Shown in pieces: positions 7,935-15,689 of a stretch of DNA of 36,772 nt (the first letter of the stretch is position 1; each line of letters opens with the position of its first letter). This stretch comes from Actinomycetes bacterium (GTDB lineage Bacteria > Actinomycetota > Acidimicrobiia > Acidimicrobiales > Microtrichaceae), in contig JAKOVA010000022.1 of NCBI GenBank assembly GCA_029782335.1, forward strand, positions 1 through 36,772, written 5' to 3'. A program made the translations under genes and the position numbers. Under the pieces are notes generated by a model. That model was not told where the DNA came from and ran no database searches. It saw nothing but the letters and a program-made list of their open reading frames with translations.

Positions 7935-7940
7935 TAAGGT
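7935..7940 (+). promoter_or_regulatory. Candidate -10 element (TAAGGT) for the dcw operon
   Basis: Matches TANNNT, with no good -35 at standard spacing. It is the best candidate between the palindrome and mraZ. An ATG at 7949 just behind it opens a 51-codon frame overlapping the mraZ start, but that frame has poor codon bias. Confidence 0.3.
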
Positions 7941-8091
7941 GGCGCGGGATGGCGCGTTGTGGGAGTTCTGCACGATCAGTGGTTGGCAGACCACACATCG
8001 TTACACGCGCGCCTCATCACTGTGACGAACTTCACCTCGCGACGGCACCGGTGTCGCCGTGGCGAGCGCTGCGAGTCGATCGGGTGGCGTC

Positions 8092-8517
8092 ATGGTCAGG
8101 CTGATCAACCGCTACGAGCTGTCGATCGATGACAAGGGCCGCCTGGTGCTGCCCGCGCCGCATCGGGAGCGCTACGCGGACGGCGCCGTGCTCGCGAGTC
8201 GGGGTGATCACATTGCGGTGTACGAGCCGGCGGTCTGGGACGACTTCGTGGCGTTGCTGACCGAGCGTCGCATCAACCGTGAGCTGACGCGTACGGACTT
8301 CAACCTCATCACGATGCACGCCGCCGATCTGCAACCGGATTCGGCAGGTCGGATCGTGATCCCGGCGTGGATGCGCCAGGAAATCGGCCTCGAGGACAAG
8401 GCGCTCGTTGCCGGAGTCACCGACTACCTCGCGATCTACCCGGGGATGTTCCTCTCCTCGGTCGGCCAGCCGGCACGACGTGGTGCCTTCGAGAAGATCG
8501 ACGAGATGGGGCTGTGA
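8092..8517 (+). CDS. mraZ: Transcriptional regulator MraZ
   Basis: A 141-aa protein with two AbrB-like (SpoVT/MraZ) repeats: RYELSIDDKGRLVLPAPHRE (residues 7-26) and DSAGRIVIPAWMRQEI (about 84-99). MraZ forms a ring that binds repeated sites upstream of its own gene and controls the division and cell-wall operon. The ATG at 8092 is chosen because the family begins two to six residues before the first beta strand; an upstream GTG would add sequence not seen in relatives. GGGTGG seven to twelve bases upstream is a weak SD. It heads the dcw cluster; rsmH starts seven bases after its stop codon ends. Confidence 0.93.
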   Translation: MVRLINRYELSIDDKGRLVLPAPHRERYADGAVLASRGDHIAVYEPAVWDDFVALLTERRINRELTRTDFNLITMHAADLQPDSAGRIVIPAWMRQEIGLEDKALVAGVTDYLAIYPGMFLSSVGQPARRGAFEKIDEMGL

Positions 8518-8523
8518 GGGGCC

Positions 8524-9516
8524 GTGCACCCGCCATCGTCCTCACGGGCCTTCGCTCACACCCCGGTGCTCGTCGAGCGCGTCGTCGAGTTGTTCTCGAC
8601 GGTTCCCGCCGGATGGATCGTCGACGCGACGCTCGGGGGTGGGGGTCACGCCGCGGCGATGCTCGAGGCACGACCGGACTGCCGGGTGATCGGCATCGAT
8701 CAGGACGACTGGGCGATCACCGCAGCGGGCGAGCGGCTCGCTCCGTTCGGAGAACGCGCGGTGGTGCGGCGCGCCCGCTTCGACCGCATTGCGGAGGTGG
8801 TGGCTGAGGTGATCGACGACACGAACAGTGATCAGGGGGTGAGTGGGGTGCTTTTCGACCTCGGGGTGAGTTCGCCGCAACTCGACGAAGGTGAACGAGG
8901 CTTCTCCTACCGTCATGACGGCCCGCTCGACATGCGGATGGATCGGTCTCGGCGCCGCAGCGCCGCCGATGTGGTGAACCGCAGCGCCGCGGCCGAACTC
9001 GCGGCGACGATCCGGCGTTACAGCGACGAGCGGTACGCGACACGGATCGCGAACGCGATCGTGGCGGCCCGGCCGCTTCGCTCGACGGGCGAGCTCGCCA
9101 AGGTGGTCGCCGACGCGGTGCCGGCGCCGGCGCGTCGACTCGGACACCCGGCGCGTCGGACCTTTCAAGCCATCAGGATTGCCGTCAACGACGAGCTCGA
9201 GATCCTCGCCGATTCGCTCGACCAGGCGATCGACCTGCTGCTGCCGGGAGGCCGCTGCATCGCGATGTCCTACCACTCGGGGGAGGATCGGATCGTCAAG
9301 GAGCGATTCCGGCATGCCGTGACCGGCGGATGTGAGTGCCCGCCCGGCCTGCCGTGCCGATGCGGCGCGACACCGAAGGCCTCCTTCGTCCGGCGTCGCT
9401 CCCAGCAGGCGAGCCCCGCAGAGGTCGAGGCGAACCCCCGCGCCGAGAGCGTGCGGCTCCGGGTCGTCGAAGCGATCGATCACGAGGCGGCCGACCGGCC
9501 CGAGGAGCGGGCCTGA
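8524..9516 (+). CDS. rsmH: 16S rRNA (cytosine-1402-N4)-methyltransferase
   Basis: A 330-aa SAM-dependent enzyme that methylates N4 of C1402 in the decoding centre of 16S rRNA. Motifs: HTPVLVERVVEL at the N-terminus, the SAM-binding VDATLGGGGHA (about residues 32-42), VIGIDQDD (58-65), the family block GVLFDLGVSSPQLDEGERGF (about 109-128) followed by DMRMD, and the C-terminal ISYHSGED equivalent (AMSYHSGEDRIVKERF). GTG start seven bases after mraZ ends. The second position of the cluster is conserved across bacteria. Confidence 0.96.
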   Translation: MHPPSSSRAFAHTPVLVERVVELFSTVPAGWIVDATLGGGGHAAAMLEARPDCRVIGIDQDDWAITAAGERLAPFGERAVVRRARFDRIAEVVAEVIDDTNSDQGVSGVLFDLGVSSPQLDEGERGFSYRHDGPLDMRMDRSRRRSAADVVNRSAAAELAATIRRYSDERYATRIANAIVAARPLRSTGELAKVVADAVPAPARRLGHPARRTFQAIRIAVNDELEILADSLDQAIDLLLPGGRCIAMSYHSGEDRIVKERFRHAVTGGCECPPGLPCRCGATPKASFVRRRSQQASPAEVEANPRAESVRLRVVEAIDHEAADRPEERA

Positions 9517-9517
9517 G

Positions 9518-9961
9518 ATGACATCTCCGGTCGCCGAAGGGCGGAGGTCACGACGGAGCGCGTCGCGGCGCGTCACGGTGGTGGCGACGCATCGCCGTCG
9601 CGCATCGAGCGCGGTGCTTTTCGGCGCGGTGCTCTTCGTGATCCTCGTCGCGGCTGCGGGACTGCAGATCCGACTCATCAGCGGCCAGCGGCAACTCGAC
9701 CGCCTCGAACGGCGCATCGTCGACGCGCAGGTTCGCCAATACGACCTTCGGCAGCAGGAGGCCCTGCTGCGCTCACCTGCCCAGATCGCACAGATCGCGG
9801 CGAGCGATCTCGGGATGGTGCGAGCCGCGCCCCCGGTCATGCTGCGCCCCGCGCCCCGGGTACTCGGCTCCTCTGAGCCACAGACGCCGCCGACCACCAC
9901 CATCGACGTGGGGGACGGGTCCTCCGATGTTGCGGCCGGCGAGGGGGGTGGCGCGCGATGA
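9518..9961 (+). CDS. ftsL: FtsL-like septal membrane protein
   Basis: A 147-aa bitopic protein: a basic cytoplasmic N-terminus (residues 1-30, many Arg), one transmembrane helix (about 31-53), a short heptad-like segment RQLDRLERRIVDAQVRQYDLR (shown in part; about 57-77) and the IAASDLGM motif typical of FtsL/DivIC proteins. The C-terminal third is Pro/Thr/Gly-rich and low in complexity. FtsL joins FtsQ and FtsB to control FtsW-FtsI. Sequence conservation in this family is weak, so the name relies on topology and on position between rsmH and ftsI. The ATG follows the rsmH stop after one base and its stop overlaps ftsI (ATGA). Confidence 0.82.
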   Translation: MTSPVAEGRRSRRSASRRVTVVATHRRRASSAVLFGAVLFVILVAAAGLQIRLISGQRQLDRLERRIVDAQVRQYDLRQQEALLRSPAQIAQIAASDLGMVRAAPPVMLRPAPRVLGSSEPQTPPTTTIDVGDGSSDVAAGEGGGAR

Positions 9962-11958
9962 CCGGCACGATGCGGCGGCGACCGGCGCCACGCGGCGGAT
10001 CAATCCCGCGGGGGCGTTCCGGGGCCGTTCGCCCGCCGGCGCTCACCCCGCCGCGTCCGCCCCGCCCGCCGCGTCCGCCGCGGGGACCCTCCAAGGCCGT
10101 ATCGCGAACACCGTCACCACAGCGCAGGAGCGCGGGCCTCCTCGTGGTGAGTTGCCTGAGCGTGCTCGGCCTGGTCGCGATGCTCGTTCGACTCCAGGTT
10201 GTCGAACCCGAGCGCTACGTCGAGCGCGGCGTCGGCCAGCGTCAGGTCCACACGACACTCGTCGGCCTGCGCGGCTCCATCGTCGACCGTCACGGCGAGA
10301 GCCTGGCGATGTCGCTCCCGGCGGTCGCGGTCGTCGCCGATCCGCGCCACGTCAAGAACGCCGAGCGGGAATCCAAAGTGCTCGCCTCAGCGCTGGGCCT
10401 CGAGCCGGCGAAGGTGCGCGCCGCGCTCGAACGCCCCGACTCCGGCTTCGCCTATGTCGCCCGGCAGCTCGACCCCGAGGTCGGCGCTCGGGTCACGGCG
10501 TTGCGTCTCGCGGGTGTCTACGTGATCGACGAGTCGCGCCGTGTCAACGCGGCGGATGACCTCGCGATCTCGGTCGTCGGCCGGATGGACGGGTTCGGCG
10601 AGTCGCCCCTCTTCGGCCTCGAACGCACCCTCGATCGGGTCTTGCGTGGCCGTGACGGCCAACGCCTCCTCGAGCGGGGATCCGACGGCGCAACGATTGT
10701 TGGTAGCGAACGGGTCCTCAAGGCGCCCGTTGGCGGCGCGGACGTCACGCTGACGCTGGACCGCTCCATGCAGTTCGCCGCGGAGTCGGCCCTCGAAGAA
10801 CAGGTCGCCAAGATCAGCGCTGCGGGCGGAACCGTGATCGTCGGGCGACCCTCGACGGGCGAGATCCTCGCGATGGCGAGCGTCGTCAACGCCGATGGTG
10901 AGGCTCGGCCCGGAAAGCTCAACCTTGCCGTGCGGACCTACGAGCCGGGCTCGGTCATGAAGATCGTGACCGCCGCCGCCGGCTTCGAGACCGGCACGGT
11001 CACGCTCGATCAGGTCCTGACGGTGGCGCCGTCGATCAAGGTCGCCGACAAAGTCGTGCACGACTCGCACCGGCACCCGACCGAACCGATGACCGTCGAG
11101 CAGATCATCGCCGAGTCCTCCAACGTTGGCACGATCAAGATCGCACAGCTCCTCGGCCGCCAGACGATTCTCGACACCCTCGATCGGTTCGGATTCGGCA
11201 AGATGACGAGCCTCGGTCTGGATCGTGAGCAGACCGGGCAGTTCCGCCGGAAGTGGTACGGCTCCGATATCGGATCGATCCCCATCGGCCAGTCGATCAC
11301 CGCGACGCCGCTCCAGATCTGGAGCGCCTACAACACGATCGCCAACGGCGGGCTGTATGTGGAACCTCGGCTGATCAGCCGATGGACCGATGCCGGCGGG
11401 CGTGTCGAGGAGCCACCGACGGGCTCGAAGCGTCGGGTGGTCTCCGAGGCGACCGCGAGGGCCGTGACCCAGGCGCTGGAGAAAGTGGTCGAGGAGGGCA
11501 CCGGTAAGGAATGGTCGATTCCCGGCTACAGCGTCGCCGCCAAGACCGGAACCGCCTACGAGCCGGTCGGTGGAGGGGTGAAGGGCTACGGCACGCCCGG
11601 GAACCGTCACTACGCGGCGACCTTCGCCGGATTCTTTCCGGCGAGCAACCCGCAGCTGTCGATCATCGTGATGATCGATGACCCTGCCTACGGGTTCCAC
11701 TTCGGTTCGGACGCCGCAGGCCCGGTGTTCGACCGCCTGGCCAAGGAAGGCATGCGACGCTACGGGATCGCGGGGGATCTCGGCGCCGGCACCGCCACCG
11801 GTCCGGTGCGTGCGCAACCCGCTACGGCTCCGACCACCACGACGACCACCGCGCCGCCGGCCGAAGCGCCCGTAGCAGCCGACCCGAACGCTCCGGCGGC
11901 AACCGACGCGTCCGTTCCTGCCTCGCCGCCCGAACCTGTCCCGAGCACAGATGGCTGA
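9958..11958 (+). CDS. ftsI: Peptidoglycan transpeptidase FtsI (class B penicillin-binding protein)
   Basis: A 666-aa class B PBP that cross-links septal peptidoglycan with FtsW. In order: a cytoplasmic Pro/Arg-rich N-terminus (about residues 1-55, including a PRPPRPP run), one membrane anchor (about 60-80), the pedestal domain with RGSIVDRHGE, and the transpeptidase domain with the active-site SVMK (about 332-335), SSN (about 386-388) and KTGTAYEP (about 529-536). The last 60 residues are Pro/Ala/Thr-rich. The N-terminal extension is longer than in model organisms and proline-rich, as in other actinobacteria. It overlaps ftsL by 4 bases and murE by 8 bases. Confidence 0.95.
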   Translation: MTGTMRRRPAPRGGSIPRGRSGAVRPPALTPPRPPRPPRPPRGPSKAVSRTPSPQRRSAGLLVVSCLSVLGLVAMLVRLQVVEPERYVERGVGQRQVHTTLVGLRGSIVDRHGESLAMSLPAVAVVADPRHVKNAERESKVLASALGLEPAKVRAALERPDSGFAYVARQLDPEVGARVTALRLAGVYVIDESRRVNAADDLAISVVGRMDGFGESPLFGLERTLDRVLRGRDGQRLLERGSDGATIVGSERVLKAPVGGADVTLTLDRSMQFAAESALEEQVAKISAAGGTVIVGRPSTGEILAMASVVNADGEARPGKLNLAVRTYEPGSVMKIVTAAAGFETGTVTLDQVLTVAPSIKVADKVVHDSHRHPTEPMTVEQIIAESSNVGTIKIAQLLGRQTILDTLDRFGFGKMTSLGLDREQTGQFRRKWYGSDIGSIPIGQSITATPLQIWSAYNTIANGGLYVEPRLISRWTDAGGRVEEPPTGSKRRVVSEATARAVTQALEKVVEEGTGKEWSIPGYSVAAKTGTAYEPVGGGVKGYGTPGNRHYAATFAGFFPASNPQLSIIVMIDDPAYGFHFGSDAAGPVFDRLAKEGMRRYGIAGDLGAGTATGPVRAQPATAPTTTTTTAPPAEAPVAADPNAPAATDASVPASPPEPVPSTDG

Positions 11959-13387
11959 GTCGGCTTCGGGCACGCGTGGGTCGGGCGTCACGCTCGGGCG
12001 CGTCGCCGAAGTGCTCGGCGCGACCGTCGCCGGCGACGCCACGGTGCGGGTGACCGGCGCCACCCATGACTCTCAGCGGGTGGTTCCCGGATGGCTCTTC
12101 TGCTGTGTGCGCGGCGAGCACCGCGACGGCCACGACTTCGCCGCGGACGCGGTCGCCGCGGGCGCGGCGGCACTCCTCGTCGAACGGCCCCTCGAAGTTC
12201 CGGTCGCGCAGATCGTCGTGACCGAGGTCCGCGCGGCGATGGGTCCCGCGGCGGAAGAGATCGCCGGGCATCCGGATCGCGATCTCGACGTCATCGGCGT
12301 GACCGGCACGAACGGCAAGACGACGACGGTGAGCCTGATCGCTCACGTGCTGGGAGCGGCCGGTCGACCCACGGAAGTCATCGGCACCCTCACGGGCACC
12401 CGCACGACCCCCGAGGCGACGGAGTTGGCGGAGCGGCTGCGGCGGGCGGCCGACGAGGGCCGACGCGCGGTGGCGATGGAGGTTTCCTCGCACGCTCTGG
12501 CCTTGCGGCGCGTCGACGGGATCCACTTCGCGGCGGTGCTGTTCACCAATCTGGGCGCCGACCACCTCGACTTTCACGAAACCCCGGAGCGCTATTTCGA
12601 GGCGAAGGCCCGACTCTTCGACGAGGGTCGAGCGGACGTGGCGATCATCGACGTCGACACCCCGCACGGGCGGCTTTTGCGCGACACCACACCGCTGGCC
12701 ACGGTCACCACCTCGCTCGACACGCTCGTCGATCTCGTTTCCGACGAACGCGGCAGCCGTTTCACCTGGCGCGGTCACCTCGTGGAGTTGCCGCTCCTCG
12801 GGCGCCACAACGTCGCCAATGCGCTGCTCGCAGCGGAGGCGTGTCGCGCCGTCGGCGTCGAGGAGGCCGCCGTCGCTGCCGCGTTGGGAACCGCACCGCC
12901 GGTGAGCGGACGCTTCGAGATCGTGCCGAGTAACGCCCCGTTCCGCGTCGTGGTCGACTTCGCGCACACGCCCGACGCACTCACCGCCGCGCTCGAGGCG
13001 GCACGGCAACTGGCGAGCGGGTCGGTCACCGTGGTGTTCGGCTGCGGCGGCGACCGCGATCAGCTCAAACGGCCACGGATGGGAGCGGTCGCCGATGCGT
13101 TGGCCGACTCGATCGTCATCACGTCGGATAACCCCAGATCCGAGGACCCATCGACCATCATGTCGGCCGTGCGAAGCGGAGTGGAGCGACTCGTTCCGCG
13201 GATGATCGAGGATCGCCGCGGAGCGATCGAAACGGCGATCGCAACCGCGGGACGGGGTGACGTGGTGCTCATCGCCGGCAAGGGACACGAGACGACCCAG
13301 CAGGTCGGGGCCGACACGGTCGCGTTCGACGATCGTGTGGTCGTCGCCGAGTTGCTCCGCGCCGCGGGCTACGAGGTCGGGTCGTGA
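11951..13387 (+). CDS. murE: UDP-MurNAc-tripeptide synthetase, meso-diaminopimelate-adding
   Basis: A 478-aa Mur ligase that adds the third amino acid to UDP-MurNAc-L-Ala-D-Glu. ATP-binding VTGTNGKTTT (about residues 116-125), the carbamylated-lysine region YFEAKARLFDE, GRHNVANALLA (about 282-292) and the C-terminal specificity motif DNPRSEDP (about 393-400), which in the family marks meso-diaminopimelate rather than lysine. This fits A1-gamma type peptidoglycan. The start ATG lies 8 bases inside ftsI. It is followed immediately by mraY (GTGA overlap), with no murF between. Confidence 0.95.
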   Translation: MAESASGTRGSGVTLGRVAEVLGATVAGDATVRVTGATHDSQRVVPGWLFCCVRGEHRDGHDFAADAVAAGAAALLVERPLEVPVAQIVVTEVRAAMGPAAEEIAGHPDRDLDVIGVTGTNGKTTTVSLIAHVLGAAGRPTEVIGTLTGTRTTPEATELAERLRRAADEGRRAVAMEVSSHALALRRVDGIHFAAVLFTNLGADHLDFHETPERYFEAKARLFDEGRADVAIIDVDTPHGRLLRDTTPLATVTTSLDTLVDLVSDERGSRFTWRGHLVELPLLGRHNVANALLAAEACRAVGVEEAAVAAALGTAPPVSGRFEIVPSNAPFRVVVDFAHTPDALTAALEAARQLASGSVTVVFGCGGDRDQLKRPRMGAVADALADSIVITSDNPRSEDPSTIMSAVRSGVERLVPRMIEDRRGAIETAIATAGRGDVVLIAGKGHETTQQVGADTVAFDDRVVVAELLRAAGYEVGS

Positions 13388-14445
13388 TTCGCATCTTCTT
13401 CGCTGCGGGGATTGCGCTCGTCGTCTCGGTGGTGGCGACCAAAGCGCTCATCAACTGGTTGACCGCACATCGGATCGGCCAGCCCATCCACGAGGACGTA
13501 CCCGAGGGTCACGTCACCAAAGCGGGAACCCCCACCATGGGCGGCGTCGCGATCGTCGGTGCGGCGGTGGTGAGTTATGTGGTCTCAGCCGCGTATCGAG
13601 GCATCTACACGGTGCGCGGCATCCTCGTCATGACCGCGATCGTGGGAGCCGGCGCAGTCGGCATGCTCGACGATCTCATCAAGGTGCGCGCGGAGCGCAA
13701 CCTCGGGTTGGGCAAGCGGGCGAAGATGTTCGGCCTCTTCGCGGTCGCCGCCACCTTCGCCGTGTTGCTGGTCACCCAAACCCGCCAACACACCGAACTC
13801 AGCTTCACCCGCTGGGATTCGATCGGCCTGCAGTTGGGCAAGGCCGGTTGGGTGATCTGGGCGGTGCTGCTGATCCTGTCCGCCTCCAACTCGGTGAACC
13901 TCACCGACGGCCTCGACGGCCTCGCCGCCGGCTCGGCGATCTTCGCCTACTCGGCATTCGTCATCATCGGCTTCTGGGGCTTCCGGAACACGCCGTATGT
14001 GGGCGGCGCGATGCCGAACCTCTACGACCTGTCACAAGGCCTCGACCTCGCGGTCGTCGCTGCCGCGATGGTCGGCGCGTGCGCCGGCTTCCTGTGGTGG
14101 AACGCGTCACCGGCACGAATTTTCATGGGCGACACCGGAAGCCTGGCGATCGGCACCGGCTTGGCGTGTCTCGCTCTGACGACCAACACGAACCTGCTGC
14201 TGCCGATCATCGGCGCCCTCTTCGTCGCCGAGACGGTGTCGGTCATCGTGCAGGTCTTCAGCTTCCGAGTCTTCGGGCGGCGGGTCTTCCGCATGGCGCC
14301 GATTCACCACCACTTCGAACTGAAAGGGTGGCCCGAGACCACCGTGATCATCCGGTTCTGGATGATCTCGGCGACCTGCACCGCAGCGGGGATCGGGCTC
14401 TACTACTACGACTTCCTGACCGCGACCCGGACGCTGACGCGATGA
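13384..14445 (+). CDS. mraY: Phospho-MurNAc-pentapeptide transferase
   Basis: A 353-aa polytopic membrane enzyme that transfers phospho-MurNAc-pentapeptide to undecaprenyl phosphate, making lipid I. About ten hydrophobic helices. Catalytic landmarks: MLDDLIKV (about residues 94-101), NLTDGLDGLAAG (about 173-184), FMGDTGSLAIG (about 247-257) and the histidine motif APIHHHFELKGWPE (about 305-318). The second substrate-binding motif KAGTPTMGG sits near residue 44. GTG start overlapping the murE stop; stop overlapping the ftsW start (ATGA). In many bacteria murD lies between this gene and ftsW; here nothing does. Confidence 0.96.
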   Translation: MIRIFFAAGIALVVSVVATKALINWLTAHRIGQPIHEDVPEGHVTKAGTPTMGGVAIVGAAVVSYVVSAAYRGIYTVRGILVMTAIVGAGAVGMLDDLIKVRAERNLGLGKRAKMFGLFAVAATFAVLLVTQTRQHTELSFTRWDSIGLQLGKAGWVIWAVLLILSASNSVNLTDGLDGLAAGSAIFAYSAFVIIGFWGFRNTPYVGGAMPNLYDLSQGLDLAVVAAAMVGACAGFLWWNASPARIFMGDTGSLAIGTGLACLALTTNTNLLLPIIGALFVAETVSVIVQVFSFRVFGRRVFRMAPIHHHFELKGWPETTVIIRFWMISATCTAAGIGLYYYDFLTATRTLTR

Positions 14446-15689
14446 AGGTGTTCTCCGGCCGCAGGTCGCCGGCTCCGGCCGTCGAGGGTCCCGACGGGCA
14501 GCCGTCGCGCCTGCGGCTGGGCCGATTCGAGCGTCTCGCTCGCCCATCGCCATTGCGGGTCGTGGCCGATCCGTCGCCCACCCTCTACTGGACGATCCTC
14601 GTATCACTCGGGCTGCTGTGCGTCGTCGGGCTCATCTTCGTGTTGTCGGCGTCGATGGTCTCTGCGAACCACACGAAATCCACGTCGTGGTACTGGTTCC
14701 TCCGCCAGGCGTTCTTCCTGGGCGTCGGCGCCGTCGCGATGTGGGTCGCCGTGCGGGTCGACTACCACCGCTGGGTCCGCTTCGGCCCGGCGTTGCTGAT
14801 CGTCTCGGTTCTCGCGTTGGTGCTCGTGTTGCTGCCGACCAGCCTCCGTCACGAAATCAACGGCGCTCGGCGGTGGCTCGGGCCCGACTTCATCTCCTTC
14901 CAGCCGTCGGAGATGGCGAAGCTCGGCGTCATCTTGTGGCTCGCCGGTTTGTTGGAACGGCGACGTGAGGTCATCCGTGACTTCCGGGTGACGATCCTTC
15001 CGGCGTTCACCGTTCTGGCGGTGGTCGGCGGCCTCATCGTGTTGGAACCGGACTTGGGGACCGCGACGCTCGTCAGCGTCATCGTCGTCGTGATGCTCGC
15101 GGTGGCGGGCAGCCGTCTCGACGTCCTCACCTATGTCGGGGTGCCGATCGGAGCCGCGGGCCTGCTGTTCTCCATGCGCGGCTATCACCGGGTGCGGCTG
15201 CTCGCCTTCCTCGACCCGTGGGCGCACGCCAACGATGCCGCGTACCAGACCATCCAGTCCCAGGTCGGCTTGGCCTCGGGCGGGCTGTTCGGCGTCGGAA
15301 TCGGAAACTCCAAAGCGAAGTGGGGCTTCCTCCCCGAGGCCCACACCGACTTCATCTTCGCGATCATCGGCGAGGAGGTCGGGCTCATCGGCTGTGCGGT
15401 GGTGATCTCCCTGTTCCTCGTCTTCCTCGTCGCCGGGGTCAACGCCGGCCGTCGCGCCCGCGATCTGTCCGGCATGCTCGTCGCCATCGGGATCTCGAGT
15501 TGGATCGGCCTCCAGGCGATCATCAACATCGGCGTGGCTACCGGCACACTCCCGAACAAGGGCATCACCTTGCCCTTCGTCTCCTACGGGGGAACGTCGC
15601 TCATCACCACGATGTTCGCTGCGGGCATCCTGTTGAACATCGCCCGTCAGCCCGGCACGGTCGCACCCGGCCGTCCGAAACGCCGATGA
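14442..15689 (+). CDS. ftsW: Septal peptidoglycan glycosyltransferase FtsW
   Basis: A 415-aa SEDS-family protein with a cytoplasmic N-terminal extension of about 45 residues and about ten transmembrane helices. SEDS landmarks: GARRWLGPDFISFQPSEMAKL (given in part; about residues 142-162), VLEPDLGTATL, QIQSQVGLASGGLFGVGIGN-type block near 270-290, PEAHTDFIFAIIGEEVG (about 293-309) and LPFVSYGGTS (about 373-382). It polymerises glycan strands from lipid II with FtsI. The ATG at 14442 overlaps the mraY stop; longer upstream frames run through mraY and are not real. Overlaps murG by four bases. Confidence 0.95.
   Translation: MKVFSGRRSPAPAVEGPDGQPSRLRLGRFERLARPSPLRVVADPSPTLYWTILVSLGLLCVVGLIFVLSASMVSANHTKSTSWYWFLRQAFFLGVGAVAMWVAVRVDYHRWVRFGPALLIVSVLALVLVLLPTSLRHEINGARRWLGPDFISFQPSEMAKLGVILWLAGLLERRREVIRDFRVTILPAFTVLAVVGGLIVLEPDLGTATLVSVIVVVMLAVAGSRLDVLTYVGVPIGAAGLLFSMRGYHRVRLLAFLDPWAHANDAAYQTIQSQVGLASGGLFGVGIGNSKAKWGFLPEAHTDFIFAIIGEEVGLIGCAVVISLFLVFLVAGVNAGRRARDLSGMLVAIGISSWIGLQAIINIGVATGTLPNKGITLPFVSYGGTSLITTMFAAGILLNIARQPGTVAPGRPKRR

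Larger units (their letters stand above)
7690..8091. other. 402-bp gene-free region: mraZ leader and upstream regulatory DNA
   Basis: No frame here has the GC-ending codons of the surrounding genes. The middle part (about 7830-7900) is AT-richer than anything nearby. It holds the hairpin after the lipoate ligase-like gene, a direct repeat GTGACG at 7846-7851 and 7864-7869 (18 bp apart) with a third copy at 8022-8027, an 18-bp palindrome at 7882-7899, and a TAAGGT -10-like hexamer at 7935-7940. If TAAGGT is used, mraZ has a leader of about 145 bases. Confidence 0.7.

Noticed and set aside
7920-7988. TGGGT/TGGGA/TGGTT elements upstream of mraZ as MraZ binding boxes
   Set aside because: Known boxes are repeats at regular 10-bp spacing; here TGGGA at 7960 and TGGTT at 7980 are 20 bp apart with nothing in between, so the case is too weak.
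12091-12933. 280-codon alternative plus-strand frame inside murE
   Set aside because: Arg/Gly/Asp-rich frame-shifted reading of murE, not a separate gene and not a murF remnant.
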